Shown here piece by piece: positions 15,626 to 24,169 of a stretch of DNA of 37,729 bases (the stretch's first letter is position 1; each line of letters starts with the position of its first letter). The translations under genes and the position numbers were made by a program. Source of the DNA: Thermoplasmata archaeon (lineage in GTDB: Archaea; Thermoplasmatota; E2; DHVEG-1); assembly GCA_003942085.1 (NCBI GenBank), contig DQIQ01000013.1, forward strand, positions 1 to 37,729. Direction: 5' to 3'. Under the pieces are notes generated by a model. That model saw only the letters and a program-made list of their open reading frames with translations. It had not been told where the DNA came from and made no database searches.

Positions 15626-15654
15626 CCATATAAACGGTCTGAATGAATGTTCAG
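15626..15654 (-). promoter_or_regulatory. TATA box and inverted repeat before the cysteine-rich gene
   Basis: CCGTTTATATGG on the minus strand (15626-15637) is a good archaeal TATA element. Immediately upstream CTGAA and TTCAG (15639-15643, 15650-15654) form a 5-bp inverted repeat with a 6-base spacer, a plausible operator. Confidence 0.45.
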
Positions 15655-15766
15655 TTTGGGGTTGCAGCCTCATAGGAAAAGATCTACGAATGAATGGAGT
15701 GTTATATGGAAAAAATGGAACAATGGTCATAAACTATGCTGTGGTTATCAGGAAATAAATAGGTAA

Positions 15767-16246
15767 TCACGATCCGTTCTCTTTTCGCATCAGGTTTATC
15801 GCAAACTCTTCTGCAGCTTTGAGGTCTTCAGCATTTGGTCTTCCTCTGTTCATTCCCCCGAAGAGCTTAAGGAAACTATTGGTGTTAAACCCTTTACAGC
15901 TAAACTCATCGACGATCACATACCCTTTTGATTGCAGTTTTTCCCGAAGCTTTCCGTGGTCTTTGGCGACCTTTTCTTTTCCCATGATGGCACTCGTTGA
16001 GAAGATGAATGCTTTCTGGTTTTTTACTTGTGGGAGTGAGTCGACGAGGTCAAAGAGGGATGTGTGGTGCTGTGCACTATATATTCCTGAGCCAAATCCT
16101 ATTAGGTTGTACTCTTGAAGTGCGTCAGGGTCTATCTGCTGCGGTGTTTTTATCTGCGCATCAAGGACTTTTGCAAAGGCGTTTGCGATTTTCTCGGTGT
16201 TATGGTGATGATATGAAAATACGATTACGAGAGATTTCATTGCCAT
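15767..16246 (-). CDS. Flavodoxin-family protein
   Basis: A 159-residue protein from ATG 16246, chosen because AAGGAG lies eight bases upstream; an extended frame to 16369 has no SD. It begins with the flavodoxin phosphate-binding loop SYHHHNTEKIANAFA and continues with the standard alternating strands (YNLIGFGSGIYSAQHHTSL, KAFIFSTSAI). It would carry electrons using FMN or act as a small NAD(P)H:flavin/quinone reductase. A second flavodoxin-like protein occurs at 22658-23083, but they are not close copies. There is no redox partner next to it. Confidence 0.85.
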   Translation of the reverse strand: MAMKSLVIVFSYHHHNTEKIANAFAKVLDAQIKTPQQIDPDALQEYNLIGFGSGIYSAQHHTSLFDLVDSLPQVKNQKAFIFSTSAIMGKEKVAKDHGKLREKLQSKGYVIVDEFSCKGFNTNSFLKLFGGMNRGRPNAEDLKAAEEFAINLMRKENGS

Positions 16247-16574
16247 GTTTTTTTCTCCTTTTTTGTTTTCTGTTGTGAAATACCAAAACAGATGGTTGTT
16301 AATAAAAACAGTGAAAATACAAAAACGACTAACGATGATAATGACATTCAAACTCTTAGCAGAAAACATAATGCTTATCTAAGTTGCTCATAACTACATC
16401 ATGATTATTGATCCTGCCTTCAATGATGGATTCTTACTAACAAGACTAACTGCTCTCATATGTGCAATTGTTTTTAAATCGTTTTACAGGTGTTATTGCC
16501 TTAATTTCTTATACTTTCAGACACTCTGATGCATATCTCTTGAAGAAATGTAAAAAAAATAGGAGTTGAAAAAT

Positions 16575-16880
16575 ATGGAACAAATGTATGACGCATTGCA
16601 CGCAGCACCAAACGTGTATAAGCTACTTATGGAAAACGACCGCGTACGGGTATTTGACGCCCGGTTTAAACCCGGTGAAAAAGCAGCGATGCATACGCAC
16701 CCTGATCATATCGTCTATGTGTTCAACGATGGGAAACTAAAGCTGTCGCCATCGAAAGGCAAAACCCAGGAAATGGATCTCAAAGCTGGGCAGACAATCT
16801 GGATGGATGCCGCATCGCATGCCGCTGAGAACCTTGGACGGACCGATGCCCATCTCCTGGTCGTCGAATTGAAAGAATAG
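16575..16880 (+). CDS. Small cupin-domain protein
   Basis: A 101-residue single cupin, ATG at 16575 with SD AGGAG nine bases upstream (16561-16565); a TTG at 16566 is too close to that SD. Motif 1 (MHTHPDHIVYVFNDGKL) supplies two His ligands and motif 2 includes SHAAENLG with a third, so metal binding is likely. These short cupins have varied roles such as isomerases or sensors; the substrate cannot be told. It is followed after about 70 bp by the DUF1801 gene on the same strand. Confidence 0.85.
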   Translation: MEQMYDALHAAPNVYKLLMENDRVRVFDARFKPGEKAAMHTHPDHIVYVFNDGKLKLSPSKGKTQEMDLKAGQTIWMDAASHAAENLGRTDAHLLVVELKE

Positions 16881-16949
16881 ATCACCCTCAATGTAGGAGC
16901 GCTGGATGATTCGTAAACCTTAATAACCAAATCAATCGTATGATTACGT

Positions 16950-17312
16950 ATGAAAAAAGCGCCCAAAGACGTCGATGCGTACATCGCAGCAGCTCCAAAC
17001 GAGGTGCAAGCCAGCCTGAAAGAGCTTCGGGCAGTGATCAGGAAAGCTGCACCGACTGCAAAGGAGCGCATCAGTTACGGAATGCCTTATTATGATTACA
17101 AGGGACGATTGGTTTACTTTCGGTTCGCCAAAGCCCACATCGGACTGTATATCCCCCCGCCGATCATAGAGGAGCACAAAAGCCAACTAAAAACCTATGA
17201 GACCGCGGAGGCGACCATCCGATTTCCGCTGGACAAAAAACTCCCGGTAACGCTCATAAGAAAACTGATCATCGCGCGAATGAAAATAAACGACGCAAAA
17301 CAGAAAAAATAA
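16950..17312 (+). CDS. DUF1801 (YdhG-like) protein
   Basis: A 120-residue protein of the DUF1801 family. Diagnostic features are the N-terminal VDAYIAAAPNEVQASLKELR, the central SYGMPYYDYKGRLVYF and IGLYIPPPI, and the basic C-terminus. Members in Bacillus have been described as frataxin-like iron-binding proteins, but their role in archaea is unknown. There is no SD before the ATG; a TTAATAA box about 30 bp upstream suggests a leaderless message. It converges on the GNAT gene that follows. Confidence 0.87.
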   Translation: MKKAPKDVDAYIAAAPNEVQASLKELRAVIRKAAPTAKERISYGMPYYDYKGRLVYFRFAKAHIGLYIPPPIIEEHKSQLKTYETAEATIRFPLDKKLPVTLIRKLIIARMKINDAKQKK

Positions 17313-17336
17313 TTTTTTCCTGACAAAGATCTTCCC

Positions 17337-17864
17337 TTATTTGTTTCGTAGAACTGTGATAAAACCATCCAGTATGTCATGGCTGACCACAAACCCTTTT
17401 CGTTGATAGAACTCCAAGGCATCGGTATTGCCGTTTGAGACAAAGACGAAATAATCCGTCACGTCATCGAATTGATGCAGCCAGGTCATGGACCTGTTGA
17501 AAAGCACTGATCCGATCCCTTTCTGTCTGTACCCCTCTTTTATATAAAACTGGGATAGACAGCCGACGTTCTTTCCACTGACCGAAGATAGATCGAAAAA
17601 GGTGGCAAAATCATTTGAATAGGTTTCTTTGGGAGAAACGTTCGCATAGACATACCCGACTTTTTTAGACCCATCTTTGACGACCACAATGTAATTTTGC
17701 AGGGCGCTTTTCACGGAAGGGATCATCCGTGACTCGAAATTCATGGTGTCAAATAGCTCAGGTGTGATTGTTGCCTTTGACTTCTGAAAGACCATAAGCT
17801 CATTGCAAAGATCCCTGCAGTATTCAATGTTCTTCTCTGTGACAGTCTCGTAGGTTATAGTCAC
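17337..17864 (-). CDS. GNAT-family N-acetyltransferase
   Basis: About 175 residues; the best start is GTG at 17864, eight bases after AAGGAG, while a GTG at 17873 overlaps the stop of the upstream cupin. It has the GNAT fold with the acetyl-CoA loop in EGYRQKGIGSVLF (R/QxxGxG/A) and the C-terminal NGNTDALEFYQRKGF. It should acetylate a small molecule or protein amino group. Its start region is embedded in the end of the cupin gene (17870-18205), so the two are translated together and may work on the same substrate. Confidence 0.85.
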   Translation of the reverse strand: MTITYETVTEKNIEYCRDLCNELMVFQKSKATITPELFDTMNFESRMIPSVKSALQNYIVVVKDGSKKVGYVYANVSPKETYSNDFATFFDLSSVSGKNVGCLSQFYIKEGYRQKGIGSVLFNRSMTWLHQFDDVTDYFVFVSNGNTDALEFYQRKGFVVSHDILDGFITVLRNK

Positions 17865-17869
17865 GGGTT

Positions 17870-18205
17870 TCACTCCTTTTTCGCGTAGCGGTCCTTCTGA
17901 TTGAAAAACATGATACAGGAATATCCAGCATGCACGGTCGCGCCATGTTTTTTTCCTTTGGGGATGAAGAACCGGTCTCCTTTCCGGTAGACCTGTGTGG
18001 CACCATCCATGGTCAGATGCACTTCTCCTTCGAGCACGATCTCCCACTGGCTGTCATGGGAATGCTCGGGAACCTTAACGGTCTGCTCAAACTCCATGCA
18101 CACCACTTGCTCATGGTCCCCTTGCAGGAGATACCCGGTTGCTCCTTTGACGGGGATGCAAACCTGTGGAAGGGTGCTTATCTGCTCTGGAAAAATACTT
18201 CTCAT
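17870..18205 (-). CDS. Cupin-domain protein
   Basis: A 111-residue cupin, ATG at 18205 with SD GAGG eight bases upstream; the earlier ATG at 18220 and 18238 have none. The metal-binding pattern is in VPEHSHDSQWEIVLEGEV and motif 2 in IPKGKKHGATVHAG. This arrangement is that of small single-domain cupins acting as sugar or lipid-related enzymes or as sensors. It forms an overlapping pair with the GNAT gene downstream, with which it shares the transcript. Confidence 0.85.
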   Translation of the reverse strand: MRSIFPEQISTLPQVCIPVKGATGYLLQGDHEQVVCMEFEQTVKVPEHSHDSQWEIVLEGEVHLTMDGATQVYRKGDRFFIPKGKKHGATVHAGYSCIMFFNQKDRYAKKE

Positions 18206-18381
18206 ATGCTTCGTCCTCATAACAAGTGCGAAATGCAACGTTGATATTTTAGCATTATCCCCTATAACGCGATCTAATCATAGCGATTCCTCAAGAGTCA
18301 AAAAAAAAAATGATTGAGGCATTCTGTCCCCAACTCAAATACGAAAGAACACTGATAAAAAAATGAATGAACGAAAGAAGG

Positions 18382-18678
18382 CTATTCTTGTTCTCCTTCG
18401 CCTTCGCTGAAGATCTCCATCATCTTTTCTTTCATTTCCATCTTCTTTTTCCAGAACTCTTTTTTGGCTTTCCGCATTTCCATCTTTGCTTCGACAAGCA
18501 TGTTTGCTATTTCATCAAGCTTTTTTCCTTCAACTGCTTCAAGCCTCTTTTTGATCTTTTCTTTGAGGAGCTCTGCTTTTGCTTCTTTGACAAGATGCCA
18601 CATCATTGCCTTGTGGTCACCATGTTCCCAGCCTCTTCCATAGGGGTCAGGTCCACAATTTTCCTTTGTTTCTTCCAT
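18382..18678 (-). CDS. Charged helical protein
   Basis: About 98 residues from ATG 18678 (AAGGTGA upstream; a longer start at 18702 is possible). The N-terminal part has DPYGRGWEHGDHK, then an almost continuous highly charged helix (KEKIKKRLEAVEGKKLDEI, KKEFWKKKMEMKEKMMEIF) and an acidic tail. It may form a coiled coil. DPYGRG also opens the protein at 23177-23674, which is otherwise different. No known family. Confidence 0.62.
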   Translation of the reverse strand: MEETKENCGPDPYGRGWEHGDHKAMMWHLVKEAKAELLKEKIKKRLEAVEGKKLDEIANMLVEAKMEMRKAKKEFWKKKMEMKEKMMEIFSEGEGEQE

Positions 18679-18915
18679 GATTTTCACCTTGGGACGATTC
18701 AATGGTCACGAGATATTAAACAATGATGGAAGATCATATTAAAAATAATTAAAAAACGACTATTCTCTGTTTCGTCCCCATCGTGAATCGTTTTGTCGGA
18801 GGAAAACATCAATTATCCACACCAATAGACATTACATATGTAGTCTTATTGTAATTTCATCATTTTGACTTTTCGACAAGATATGTAGTTATATCATCAG
18901 ATAGAAAGTATAACT

Positions 18916-18940
18916 TGACAATATTTGTCACTGAAAGTGA
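18916..18940 (+). promoter_or_regulatory. Two overlapping palindromes before the response regulator
   Basis: TGACAA-TAT-TTGTCA (18916-18930) and TCACT-GAA-AGTGA (18928-18940) overlap by three bases and end six bases before the ATG at 18947. They lie near the expected transcription start and would serve well as repressor sites. Confidence 0.5.
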
Positions 18941-18946
18941 TTTCTC

Positions 18947-19351
18947 ATGAAGAACCCCAAAATCAAAAAAAAACCAACAAGCGAAGTAAAATCCAGACGG
19001 ATAATGATCGTGGATGACGAACCAGATCAAAGAATGATGATTAAAATGATTCTAGACAAAGAGGGGTATGAAACGATGCTGGCTGAAAATGGTTCACAAT
19101 TCCTGGAAAAACTCGACACATTTGACCCGGGCCTTGTCATTCTCGATGTGTTAATGCCGGGGCTAACCACTGAAGAAATCCTTAAACAACTCATAAGTAA
19201 AAAAAGTAAACATAAAATAATACTCCTGACGGTGGTGAAGTACTCTGAGGAAGCCTTAAAAGAGATTTGGAAAAAAGACAACATCGTTGCGTATATAACA
19301 AAGCCATTTGATCTAGACGATTTAATCAATACCATCAATGAATTAGTCTAG
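18947..19351 (+). CDS. Single-domain response regulator (CheY-like)
   Basis: A 134-residue receiver domain with a basic 17-residue N-terminal extension. Key residues are the acidic pair in IMIVDDEPDQ, the phospho-accepting Asp in LVILDVLMPG, Thr in ILLTVV and Lys in ITKPFDLDD. There is no output domain, so it would signal by binding partners or act as a phosphate shuttle. No histidine kinase gene is present in the window. The two palindromes in front of its start suggest controlled expression. Confidence 0.88.
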   Translation: MKNPKIKKKPTSEVKSRRIMIVDDEPDQRMMIKMILDKEGYETMLAENGSQFLEKLDTFDPGLVILDVLMPGLTTEEILKQLISKKSKHKIILLTVVKYSEEALKEIWKKDNIVAYITKPFDLDDLINTINELV

Positions 19352-19394
19352 GGGCATTCGAAAATCCGCTGGAAAAGTATGGTTCTCCCTTTGA

Positions 19395-19886
19395 TTATTC
19401 AAAGATTTTCTCCATAAGAGCAACATCGAGCCTTCTGCCGAATTTCACACCAACCTCTTTCATCACCCCGATATGGAAAAAACCCATGGACTCATGCAGG
19501 GAAACACTAACGGAATTTCCCTCAGTGATCCGTGCGATCACCACATGCAGACCCTGCCTGCCTCCTTCCTCTAAAATCCTTTTCATGAGTTTCTTTCCAA
19601 TACCTTTCCGTCGGTGTTCTTCTTTGATATACAGGGAGATTTCCGCGGTATTCGTATACGCGCAACGGTCGGACCATTTGCTTAAAGAGCCCCATCCGAC
19701 GACCTGGCCATCCAGCTCCGCAATCATGATCGGATTCTTTGTCCCATGGTCCTCAAACCAGGTATTTTGTTCTTCAATGGTTTTCGGTTGCGTATCAAAC
19801 GTAGCAGTCGTCGTCATAATCGCTTCATTGTAAATCTCAGTAATCTTCGGGATATCCTCTCTCTGAGCCTTCCGAATATATATCAT
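19395..19886 (-). CDS. GNAT acetyltransferase, phosphinothricin/methionine-sulfoximine type
   Basis: A 163-residue protein with the marks of the Pat/MnaT group: N-terminal IRKAQREDIPKITEIYNEAI, TTTATFDTQPKTIEEQ, the acetyl-CoA loop EEHRRKGIGKKLMK, and the closing HESMGFFHIGVMKEVG. These enzymes acetylate amino acid analogues such as phosphinothricin, methionine sulfone or sulfoximine; the true substrate in archaea is unknown. No SD is obvious. It converges on the response regulator, with 43 bp between the stops. Confidence 0.87.
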   Translation of the reverse strand: MIYIRKAQREDIPKITEIYNEAIMTTTATFDTQPKTIEEQNTWFEDHGTKNPIMIAELDGQVVGWGSLSKWSDRCAYTNTAEISLYIKEEHRRKGIGKKLMKRILEEGGRQGLHVVIARITEGNSVSVSLHESMGFFHIGVMKEVGVKFGRRLDVALMEKIFE

Positions 19887-20196
19887 ATCTCAACAGTCCC
19901 CCAAGTGCACGTTTCGTCGAAATCAAGTTCGTAACAATGAAAGAATGCACTCTTACATAAAGATAACCGCTGTCTAACTAAAAAAAAAAAGAAAACGAGG
20001 GAAAAATATGATCCTCTCTCAGCTATTATTTTAATATACATATTAATGATTATAAAAATAGACTTTGCACACAAATATGGGGATTTATGTGCAGAAATTA
20101 ATTTTGCACATATATCATAGAGATATACGAAGATATATATTATAATATATACTATTATTAAAAATAACTAAATAAAAAGGTGGTTAATATTCGGCT
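19887..20196. other. Intergenic stretch with T run and repeat copy 2
   Basis: No gene seen. On the minus strand a run of T (19978-19990) could terminate the 729-residue protein's transcript, about 205 bp after its stop. The 50-bp three-module repeat (20066-20115) lies between the stop and that run. The rest is AT-rich. Confidence 0.5.
20066..20115 (-). repeat. 50-bp three-module repeat, copy 2
   Basis: TGCACACAAAT (20066-20076), ATTTATGTGCA (20083-20093) and TGCACATATAT (20105-20115), separated by 6 and 11 bases: the inverse of copy 1 at 5134-5183 with the same spacings. Relative to the exported-protein gene upstream (20197-22386) it has the same orientation as copy 1 relative to its own upstream gene. 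Confidence 0.75.
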
Positions 20197-22386
20197 CTAT
20201 ACCTTCAATAGGTGTCGTAGTATCGGGAATGCATGCGGGAATCGTTCTAGGAGAGATGTGAAAAAGTTAAACGGTATCGCTGTCGGCATCTTGACATTGA
20301 GTTCCGACCAGTTACTTTCAGCACCGAGTGTATCTTTTGCTTTCACGCGTATGGTAAACATCCCTTTCGTAGACCATGTATGGTTCGCATACACAATATC
20401 ATTAGATGCAGCCGGTCCAAGCCACCCCGTGTTTGTCCCGTCACCCCATTCGAACCAATAGAAAACGTCGTCCCCCTCAGGATCAGATGCATTGGCAGAG
20501 TAGGTGTATTTTTCGTTGATGTGTCCTTGCGCTGGACCTGAGATGATAGGTTTGTAGGGAGGGGTGTTTTGCTCCTGTATCAGCGCCCAGGTCGAATCAT
20601 GGACGACGACACCGTCGTGATCAGTCACCGTCAACACGACTGTATTGTTTCCGATCGCTACATAAGCATGTGTTGGGTTTTGCTCATTAGACGACCCACC
20701 ATCGCCAAAATCCCAGGAAAATGCGTACGGCGGCGTCCCATCTGTCGCTGACCCTGTGAATTGGAGAGGCTGGTTCACCAGCCCCTGGTAGGGACCGTGT
20801 GCATCGACTGAAAAGCCTAGGATGCTGAAATCCGATGATGACAGGGCAGATGCACTCGAAGACGACGTGGAAACGATGACCTTCATGCGACATAGATCAG
20901 ATCCGCTCCCATCGACCAACCATTGATAGCACCCGTTGTTCGGCAGCTCGTCAGCAATCGTCGTCCAAGGACCTGACGTCCCATGGACTGACAACTGGAT
21001 CTTGGCCGTAGCAGCACCCTCTGATGGCGGTACAGCCGCGAGCCATTTTACAGTTCGGATGGATCCAACCCGGTATGTCTCTCCTCCATGCGGTATGGTC
21101 ACCTGGGCGGTAAGATCCATCGGCTCGACCCACGGGGAGTACACCCGCAGCTGGTTGGAACTCTGCGTTGCCTGAACAACGATATCCTCCCGTCCATCAT
21201 GGTCGATATCGCCATCAACAAGCAAGTCTGAATAATCTCCGGGAGACGGCATCGTCCATGAACCGCTCAGCATCCAATTGCCGGTCCCATCACCAACATA
21301 GATGTAACCTTGCGGGCCGATGTAGCAGACAATATCGAGGAATCCGTCACCGTTGATGTCCCCGAACTGGGCGTGATACGTCCCGGATGTCGGCAGACCT
21401 GTTGAGATAGACACCCAACCGTTCGTATCCACATCATACGTATAGCAGCGAATACCAGATGACTCTAGACCGAACACGATGTCATCGCAACCGTCGCAAT
21501 TCGCATCCCCGCAATCCATCCCTTTGTACTGTCCCGTGGGAAGATTATTCTGGCTAAGATTGAACCCGAACGATCCATTCCCAAGGAATACATACTGACT
21601 ATCTGTTGAAGTAAAAATATCTGGAAATCCATCGGCGTTTGCATCCCCGGTCTCAAGGTTATTATCTGAGAACAAGTACGTGCCATCGACACTCCAAGCA
21701 TGACTCCAGTTCCCATCTCCATGGTTCTTATACACATGCACGCCCTGGCCCATACCGAACGATTGAGACACGATGTCCAGCAGTCCGTTGCAGTCAAAAT
21801 CAGCAAAATCAGTGGCAAACATACCCCACCATTCATCATCGGTCGCAAGACCAGTGGCATAGGGAATCCAATTATACCCGGTCCCATCGCCTAACGCGGC
21901 ACCGATCAAGGTATCCCCCCACCCTGGCACCCCGCTGTAATCATGATGAATGCCCCAGGCGACATCAAGGATCCCGTCATTGTTAATGTCACCAGCAGCA
22001 ATGCCTCCATACCCAAACTCCCCGTTTTGATGCACGGTCCAGGAGCCCTGGCCATCACCGAACCATACCATGATCCCATGTTCTTGACAATTGACGTAGG
22101 GAGAGCCATGATCACCGACCGAGATGATGTCCACGTTTCCGTCGTTATTCAGGTCAGCCATCTCCATTTCGGTTTTTCCTATTTCTTTTGACGGGGTTTC
22201 AAGCCCTGTCGATTTGGAAATCAGTACAATATCGCGAGGAATCGTGGCAGCAGATGCGGTCTTTTGGAGTATTTCTCCCTTTGTGGAATTATCAGGGGTA
22301 GTAAACATCGATGAAAATGCTAAGGAATGGAGTAAAATCAAGCAAACCGCAAGGACAAAAACGTTCATTCTTTTGTTCTTTTTCAT
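20197..22386 (-). CDS. Exported seven-bladed FG-GAP protein with two PKD domains
   Basis: A 729-residue surface protein. Signal peptide about 1-28. Seven FG-GAP motifs (such as ADLNNDGNVDIIS, GDINNDGILDVAWG, GDINGDGFLDIVCY, GDIDHDGREDIVVQ) make an integrin-alpha-like propeller to about residue 415. A Knh1-like domain (VTIPHGGETYRVGS) follows, then two PKD domains (about 540-625 with FSWDFGDGGSS and 630-705 with FYWFEWGDGTNTGW). The last 25 residues (PFNFFTSLLERFPHAFPILR plus HLLKV) are a hydrophobic/basic tail that may be a sorting signal. GGGGG lies eight bases before the ATG. No enzymatic motif; an adhesion role is likely. Confidence 0.92.
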   Translation of the reverse strand: MKKNKRMNVFVLAVCLILLHSLAFSSMFTTPDNSTKGEILQKTASAATIPRDIVLISKSTGLETPSKEIGKTEMEMADLNNDGNVDIISVGDHGSPYVNCQEHGIMVWFGDGQGSWTVHQNGEFGYGGIAAGDINNDGILDVAWGIHHDYSGVPGWGDTLIGAALGDGTGYNWIPYATGLATDDEWWGMFATDFADFDCNGLLDIVSQSFGMGQGVHVYKNHGDGNWSHAWSVDGTYLFSDNNLETGDANADGFPDIFTSTDSQYVFLGNGSFGFNLSQNNLPTGQYKGMDCGDANCDGCDDIVFGLESSGIRCYTYDVDTNGWVSISTGLPTSGTYHAQFGDINGDGFLDIVCYIGPQGYIYVGDGTGNWMLSGSWTMPSPGDYSDLLVDGDIDHDGREDIVVQATQSSNQLRVYSPWVEPMDLTAQVTIPHGGETYRVGSIRTVKWLAAVPPSEGAATAKIQLSVHGTSGPWTTIADELPNNGCYQWLVDGSGSDLCRMKVIVSTSSSSASALSSSDFSILGFSVDAHGPYQGLVNQPLQFTGSATDGTPPYAFSWDFGDGGSSNEQNPTHAYVAIGNNTVVLTVTDHDGVVVHDSTWALIQEQNTPPYKPIISGPAQGHINEKYTYSANASDPEGDDVFYWFEWGDGTNTGWLGPAASNDIVYANHTWSTKGMFTIRVKAKDTLGAESNWSELNVKMPTAIPFNFFTSLLERFPHAFPILRHLLKV

Positions 22387-22657
22387 TGAGTAAACCCCCT
22401 ATACGGAAGTAATAAAGTCCGACCGATATATAAACATTTCATCATCATTTCATCATGGTTTTTGGTTATTGGGTGGTTCATCTACGGCAGAGAGATTTAT
22501 GTGGATGTGCAGTTGAATGTCCAACCGGAGAAAAACTACGGTATCGTTGTTCTATGATGCAGGAAAACGTGTACCGATTTTTTGTTCGGGTGTTCCAAAA
22601 AGATATGCTCTTGACCATCTTTTTATATGAGAACCGAATTGTCTGTTCAGTGAGAAA

Positions 22658-23083
22658 ATGAAGGTTGTCATGGTATATTGGTCACGATTCGGGAACAACA
22701 AAAAACTGGTTGATTCCTTAGCGTTACTGTTGAATGATAAAGGATCGGAAACACAGATTTTCACAACCGATGAAGTAGACCCCACCGCGATGCCTACAGC
22801 GGACGTGTATATATTCTCCGCCGCATCTGAGTCATTCAACCTCCAGCAGAATATGAGGACATTCCTTAAGGAACTGTCAGGGATGGACGGGAAAAAATAT
22901 GGGATTATGAACACCCATTGGAGTCCTAAAAACCGTCTTGAGAAGATGGAAAAACTTCTGTCCCAACACAATATGAAAAAGATTGCAGAAGCAGACTTCA
23001 GGGTAGAAAAAGACGGACATGGTGAGTTTAGGCTCCTGGACAAATGGGAAGTAAAGCTTGGTAAGTTTGCGGAAAAACTGTAA
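22658..23083 (+). CDS. Flavodoxin-like protein
   Basis: A 141-residue protein starting MKVVMVYWSRFGNNKKLVD, a variant of the flavodoxin loop in which the T/S-x-T-G-N-T consensus is SRFGNNK. The remainder keeps the alternating pattern (DVYIFSAASESFNLQQN, KYGIMNTHWSPKNRLE). It is shorter than most flavodoxins and its FMN site is altered, so flavin binding is uncertain. It differs clearly from the flavodoxin at 15767-16246. GTGAG just upstream is a weak SD. It precedes the basic protein at 23177 on the same strand. Confidence 0.75.
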   Translation: MKVVMVYWSRFGNNKKLVDSLALLLNDKGSETQIFTTDEVDPTAMPTADVYIFSAASESFNLQQNMRTFLKELSGMDGKKYGIMNTHWSPKNRLEKMEKLLSQHNMKKIAEADFRVEKDGHGEFRLLDKWEVKLGKFAEKL

Positions 23084-23176
23084 TACTCGTTTTTTTCCAT
23101 ATTGTTATTTCTCTGGCGAATTTATAGTGAGAAATAAAAAATTATATACATATGAATCCTGCTTACAATCTTGGCC

Positions 23177-23674
23177 ATGACCGAAAAAGAAAATCCTGAC
23201 GAAGCAGAAAAGAAAACCAAAAAAGGAGCCTGGCGCTCTCGATACGATCCCTACGGGCGGGGAAAGGAAACACTCCCTTTTTTTGTAAAAGTAAAGCCCC
23301 GGTCCGTGATGGGTGACTACATCGCTTTGCATGGTCTGGTTCCCGAGAACGAATTGCCTGTCCATCTGCGACACAAGATACCGGAAAACGAAATCTGGAT
23401 ACGAAAGGACGTCTATGAGAACCCCAAAAGACGGGAGCGGATTCTCCAGGGCCATGAGAAATTTGAAATAGGGCTCATGGAGACAAGGGGACTATCCTAC
23501 AAACAGGCGCATCGCAGGGCAGAGCTGCATGAAAAGCTGTTTACGATAATAGAGGAGATACGGCAGGAAGAGCGGAACCTGGGGGTCATTCCTTATGATT
23601 CTGTAAACGTGATCGAAGAGCCACAGAAGTCCCCCTCAGCAAAAAAGAAAACAACAAAAAAACAGAGGAAGTAA
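23177..23674 (+). CDS. Basic protein with HExxE-like segment
   Basis: 165 residues from ATG 23177; a TTG at 23171 is also in frame. A TATA-like TTATATA lies near 23141-23147. Visible parts are DPYGRG (shared with the protein at 18382-18678), EIWIRKDVYENPKRRERIL, then GHEKFEIGLMETRGLSYKQA with HRRAELHEK, and a Lys-rich tail. The order HExxE, Tyr, A-H-x-x-A-x-x-H-E is reminiscent of a metal-binding helical pair, but I cannot name a family. It may be a DNA- or RNA-associated protein given its charge. Confidence 0.65.
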   Translation: MTEKENPDEAEKKTKKGAWRSRYDPYGRGKETLPFFVKVKPRSVMGDYIALHGLVPENELPVHLRHKIPENEIWIRKDVYENPKRRERILQGHEKFEIGLMETRGLSYKQAHRRAELHEKLFTIIEEIRQEERNLGVIPYDSVNVIEEPQKSPSAKKKTTKKQRK

Positions 23675-23698
23675 TCGAGAAAAAAAACTATGTTTATT

Positions 23699-24169
23699 TT
23701 ATTCGCTAACCGTCCCCGATGTTTTCTCTGTGTGTTCTGAATGTAAAACCATGTCTTTGCGGTACACCCTCCATTCAAACGTGTAATACAGGACGTTCAG
23801 GATAGCGACCGTTGCGATAAGGAGTACATATTTGTCCATGTGTAGGGAGAAGTCATATCCATTCCATTGTGTCGTCATCACCAGTCCGCCGCCCAACAGA
23901 CCAAACATCCAGATCATAGTTGCGACGGTAAATCCGATATTGAGAAGAAATCGTTTCAGGTCTCCTCTCTGATAGCGTGCGCTCAGTTGTGCAAGAATGA
24001 CGATGACCGTTGATGTTGGAATTATCCAGTAGATGCGCATGATGAACCGGTCTTTCGGAAGCTCCGGGTATGACTGCAGAATAAGAAGAAGAGCGCAGAG
24101 CGGGATGATGAGATACAAGAGTAACGCAAGAAGGGTTTTTGGTGAGATGCTTGGTTTCTTAGCTGACAT
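23699..24169 (-). CDS. Four-helix membrane protein
   Basis: 156 residues from ATG 24169, which has GGAG six bases upstream; a longer frame to 24247 overlaps the previous gene heavily. Four probable membrane helices (about 13-32, 44-63, 78-101, 111-132) are followed by a basic, hydrophilic C-terminus (EWRVYRKDMVLHSEHTEK). No family recognised. Its start overlaps the end of the LEA14-like gene by 11 bp, so it belongs to the same operon and may form a complex with that protein. Confidence 0.68.
   Translation of the reverse strand: MSAKKPSISPKTLLALLLYLIIPLCALLLILQSYPELPKDRFIMRIYWIIPTSTVIVILAQLSARYQRGDLKRFLLNIGFTVATMIWMFGLLGGGLVMTTQWNGYDFSLHMDKYVLLIATVAILNVLYYTFEWRVYRKDMVLHSEHTEKTSGTVSE

Noticed and set aside
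15561-15758. 65-codon plus-strand frame with a hydrophobic N-terminus
   Set aside because: It covers the promoter and start of the cysteine-rich gene on the other strand and has no SD; the hydrophobic start is due to T-rich promoter sequence.
17930-18317. Two plus-strand frames of about 105 codons
   Set aside because: Both are shadows of the cupin and GNAT genes on the minus strand, which show clear motifs and SD sites.
22455-22661. 68-codon plus-strand frame before the second flavodoxin-like gene
   Set aside because: No SD, overlaps the next start by four bases, and the sequence is rich in Cys, Arg and Trp without any pattern. It covers the divergent promoter region of the 729-residue protein.
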